Source of the DNA: Cardiocondyla obscurior
Lineage: Eukaryota; Arthropoda; Insecta; Hymenoptera; Formicidae
DNA length: 64,000 nucleotides
NCBI RefSeq assembly: GCF_019399895.1
Contig: NC_091872.1
Location: forward strand, 7,014,395 to 7,078,394
Direction of reading: 5' to 3'
The notes below the pieces were generated by a model, which was given only the letters and a program-made list of their open reading frames with translations, was not told the DNA's origin and did not search any database. Below, in pieces: positions 63,599-64,000 of this stretch (positions are counted from its first letter, which is position 1; every line of letters begins with the position of its first letter). The position numbers were made by a program, and so were the translations under genes.

Positions 63599-64000
63599 TT
63601 CTTACTTTCTTACGTGTCAATTTGATTGAATGCACTTGCACGCTAATGTAAAATAAAGCCCATTACACATTATTTAACTAAAAATGTAATATAAAAGTTT
63701 TCATTGGCAATACAGAAAAACATTTTCTACATTTTCCGTTGCATTATTTTAATAAATGAGCATATTAATAAATTGAGTGTACCAAAAATACAATCTTGTA
63801 AAAGATAAAATTGTAAATACCTATTAATTAATTAATCTTTAAAAATGAAGATGTAGATGTAAGATATATACATATGTGTATATCATAAAATATTTCAAGT
63901 TCAATAAGAAATTAAATCACTTCCATATTATGTTAATTTCATGAAACGATAGGATAATTTATGCCAAGTACATCTTTCTTGTTCAATTTAACGAAATTAT

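Larger units (their letters stand above)
55910..64000. other. AT-rich 3' flank of glass without recognisable genes
   Basis: 55910-56440 is likely glass 3' UTR. A CpG island stands at about 56450-56670. From 56700 on the DNA is AT-rich with many poly(T), poly(A), TA, CA and TC runs. ORFs here are short or low-complexity, and none shows a domain or good splice context. Mariner-like termini occur near 62073 and 62613-62873. Confidence 0.55.

Noticed and set aside
63049..63651. 200-codon ORF at the right end
   Set aside because: It is a translation of TC and CA microsatellites (SLSLSFSLS, HTHARAH).
1..64000. Known conserved insect microRNAs (let-7, bantam, miR-1, miR-9, miR-71, miR-92, miR-184, miR-276 and others), telomeric TTAGG arrays and CRISPR-like arrays
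   Set aside because: No convincing match or array was found by eye. Short partial matches, for example to miR-71 near 32321, do not extend through the mature sequence.

Overview
The window looks like nuclear DNA of an insect, most likely a hymenopteran such as an ant. It is AT-rich and full of homopolymers and microsatellites, with GC-rich coding exons, short GT-AG introns, CpG-rich promoter islands and several small hairpin or mariner-type repeats. The order is inferred from this general character and from protein resemblance, not from a database match. I see no rRNA, no convincing tRNA, no CRISPR array, no viral gene and no bacterial features.

Five protein-coding genes can be assembled exon by exon, and each model keeps its frame from start to stop. 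(1) 5376-17165, plus strand: MEGF8, a giant CUB/EGF/kelch/PSI/laminin-EGF transmembrane protein, 15 exons, 3031 aa. (2) 21516-25374, minus strand: an ABCD1/ABCD2-type peroxisomal half ABC transporter, 9 exons, 767 aa. It converges tail to tail on MEGF8. (3) 29155-30188, minus strand: a small THAP-domain protein, 5 exons, 239 aa. (4) 30737-41617, plus strand: PPP1R37, a leucine-rich-repeat PP1 regulator with a giant 3980-nt exon and an ambiguous 3' end. It diverges from the THAP gene across a CpG island. (5) 52825-55909, plus strand: the five-zinc-finger transcription factor Glass, 6 coding exons, 460 aa.

The rest is mostly non-coding. 1-4500 is unassigned, 17166-21515 holds the 3' ends of the first two genes plus a foldback repeat, 25375-29154 is ABCD1 promoter followed by AT-rich DNA, 41618-52824 is an 11-kb gap with GC islands, hairpins and possible minus-strand exons, and 55910-64000 is AT-rich and apparently gene-free apart from one CpG island.

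The genes are not an operon and share no obvious pathway. MEGF8 acts in receptor and Hedgehog-related signalling at the surface, ABCD1 in peroxisomal fatty-acid import, PPP1R37 in PP1 control, and Glass in photoreceptor fate. I found no clear undescribed multi-gene system. The points most worth a second look are three related hairpins at 39.7-44.0 kb, a 41-bp element duplicated 41 kb apart that ends in a splice-donor-like sequence on the minus strand, a segmental duplication that built an extra exon in the THAP gene, and the alternative C-terminal exons (with a possible 8-nt microexon) of PPP1R37.
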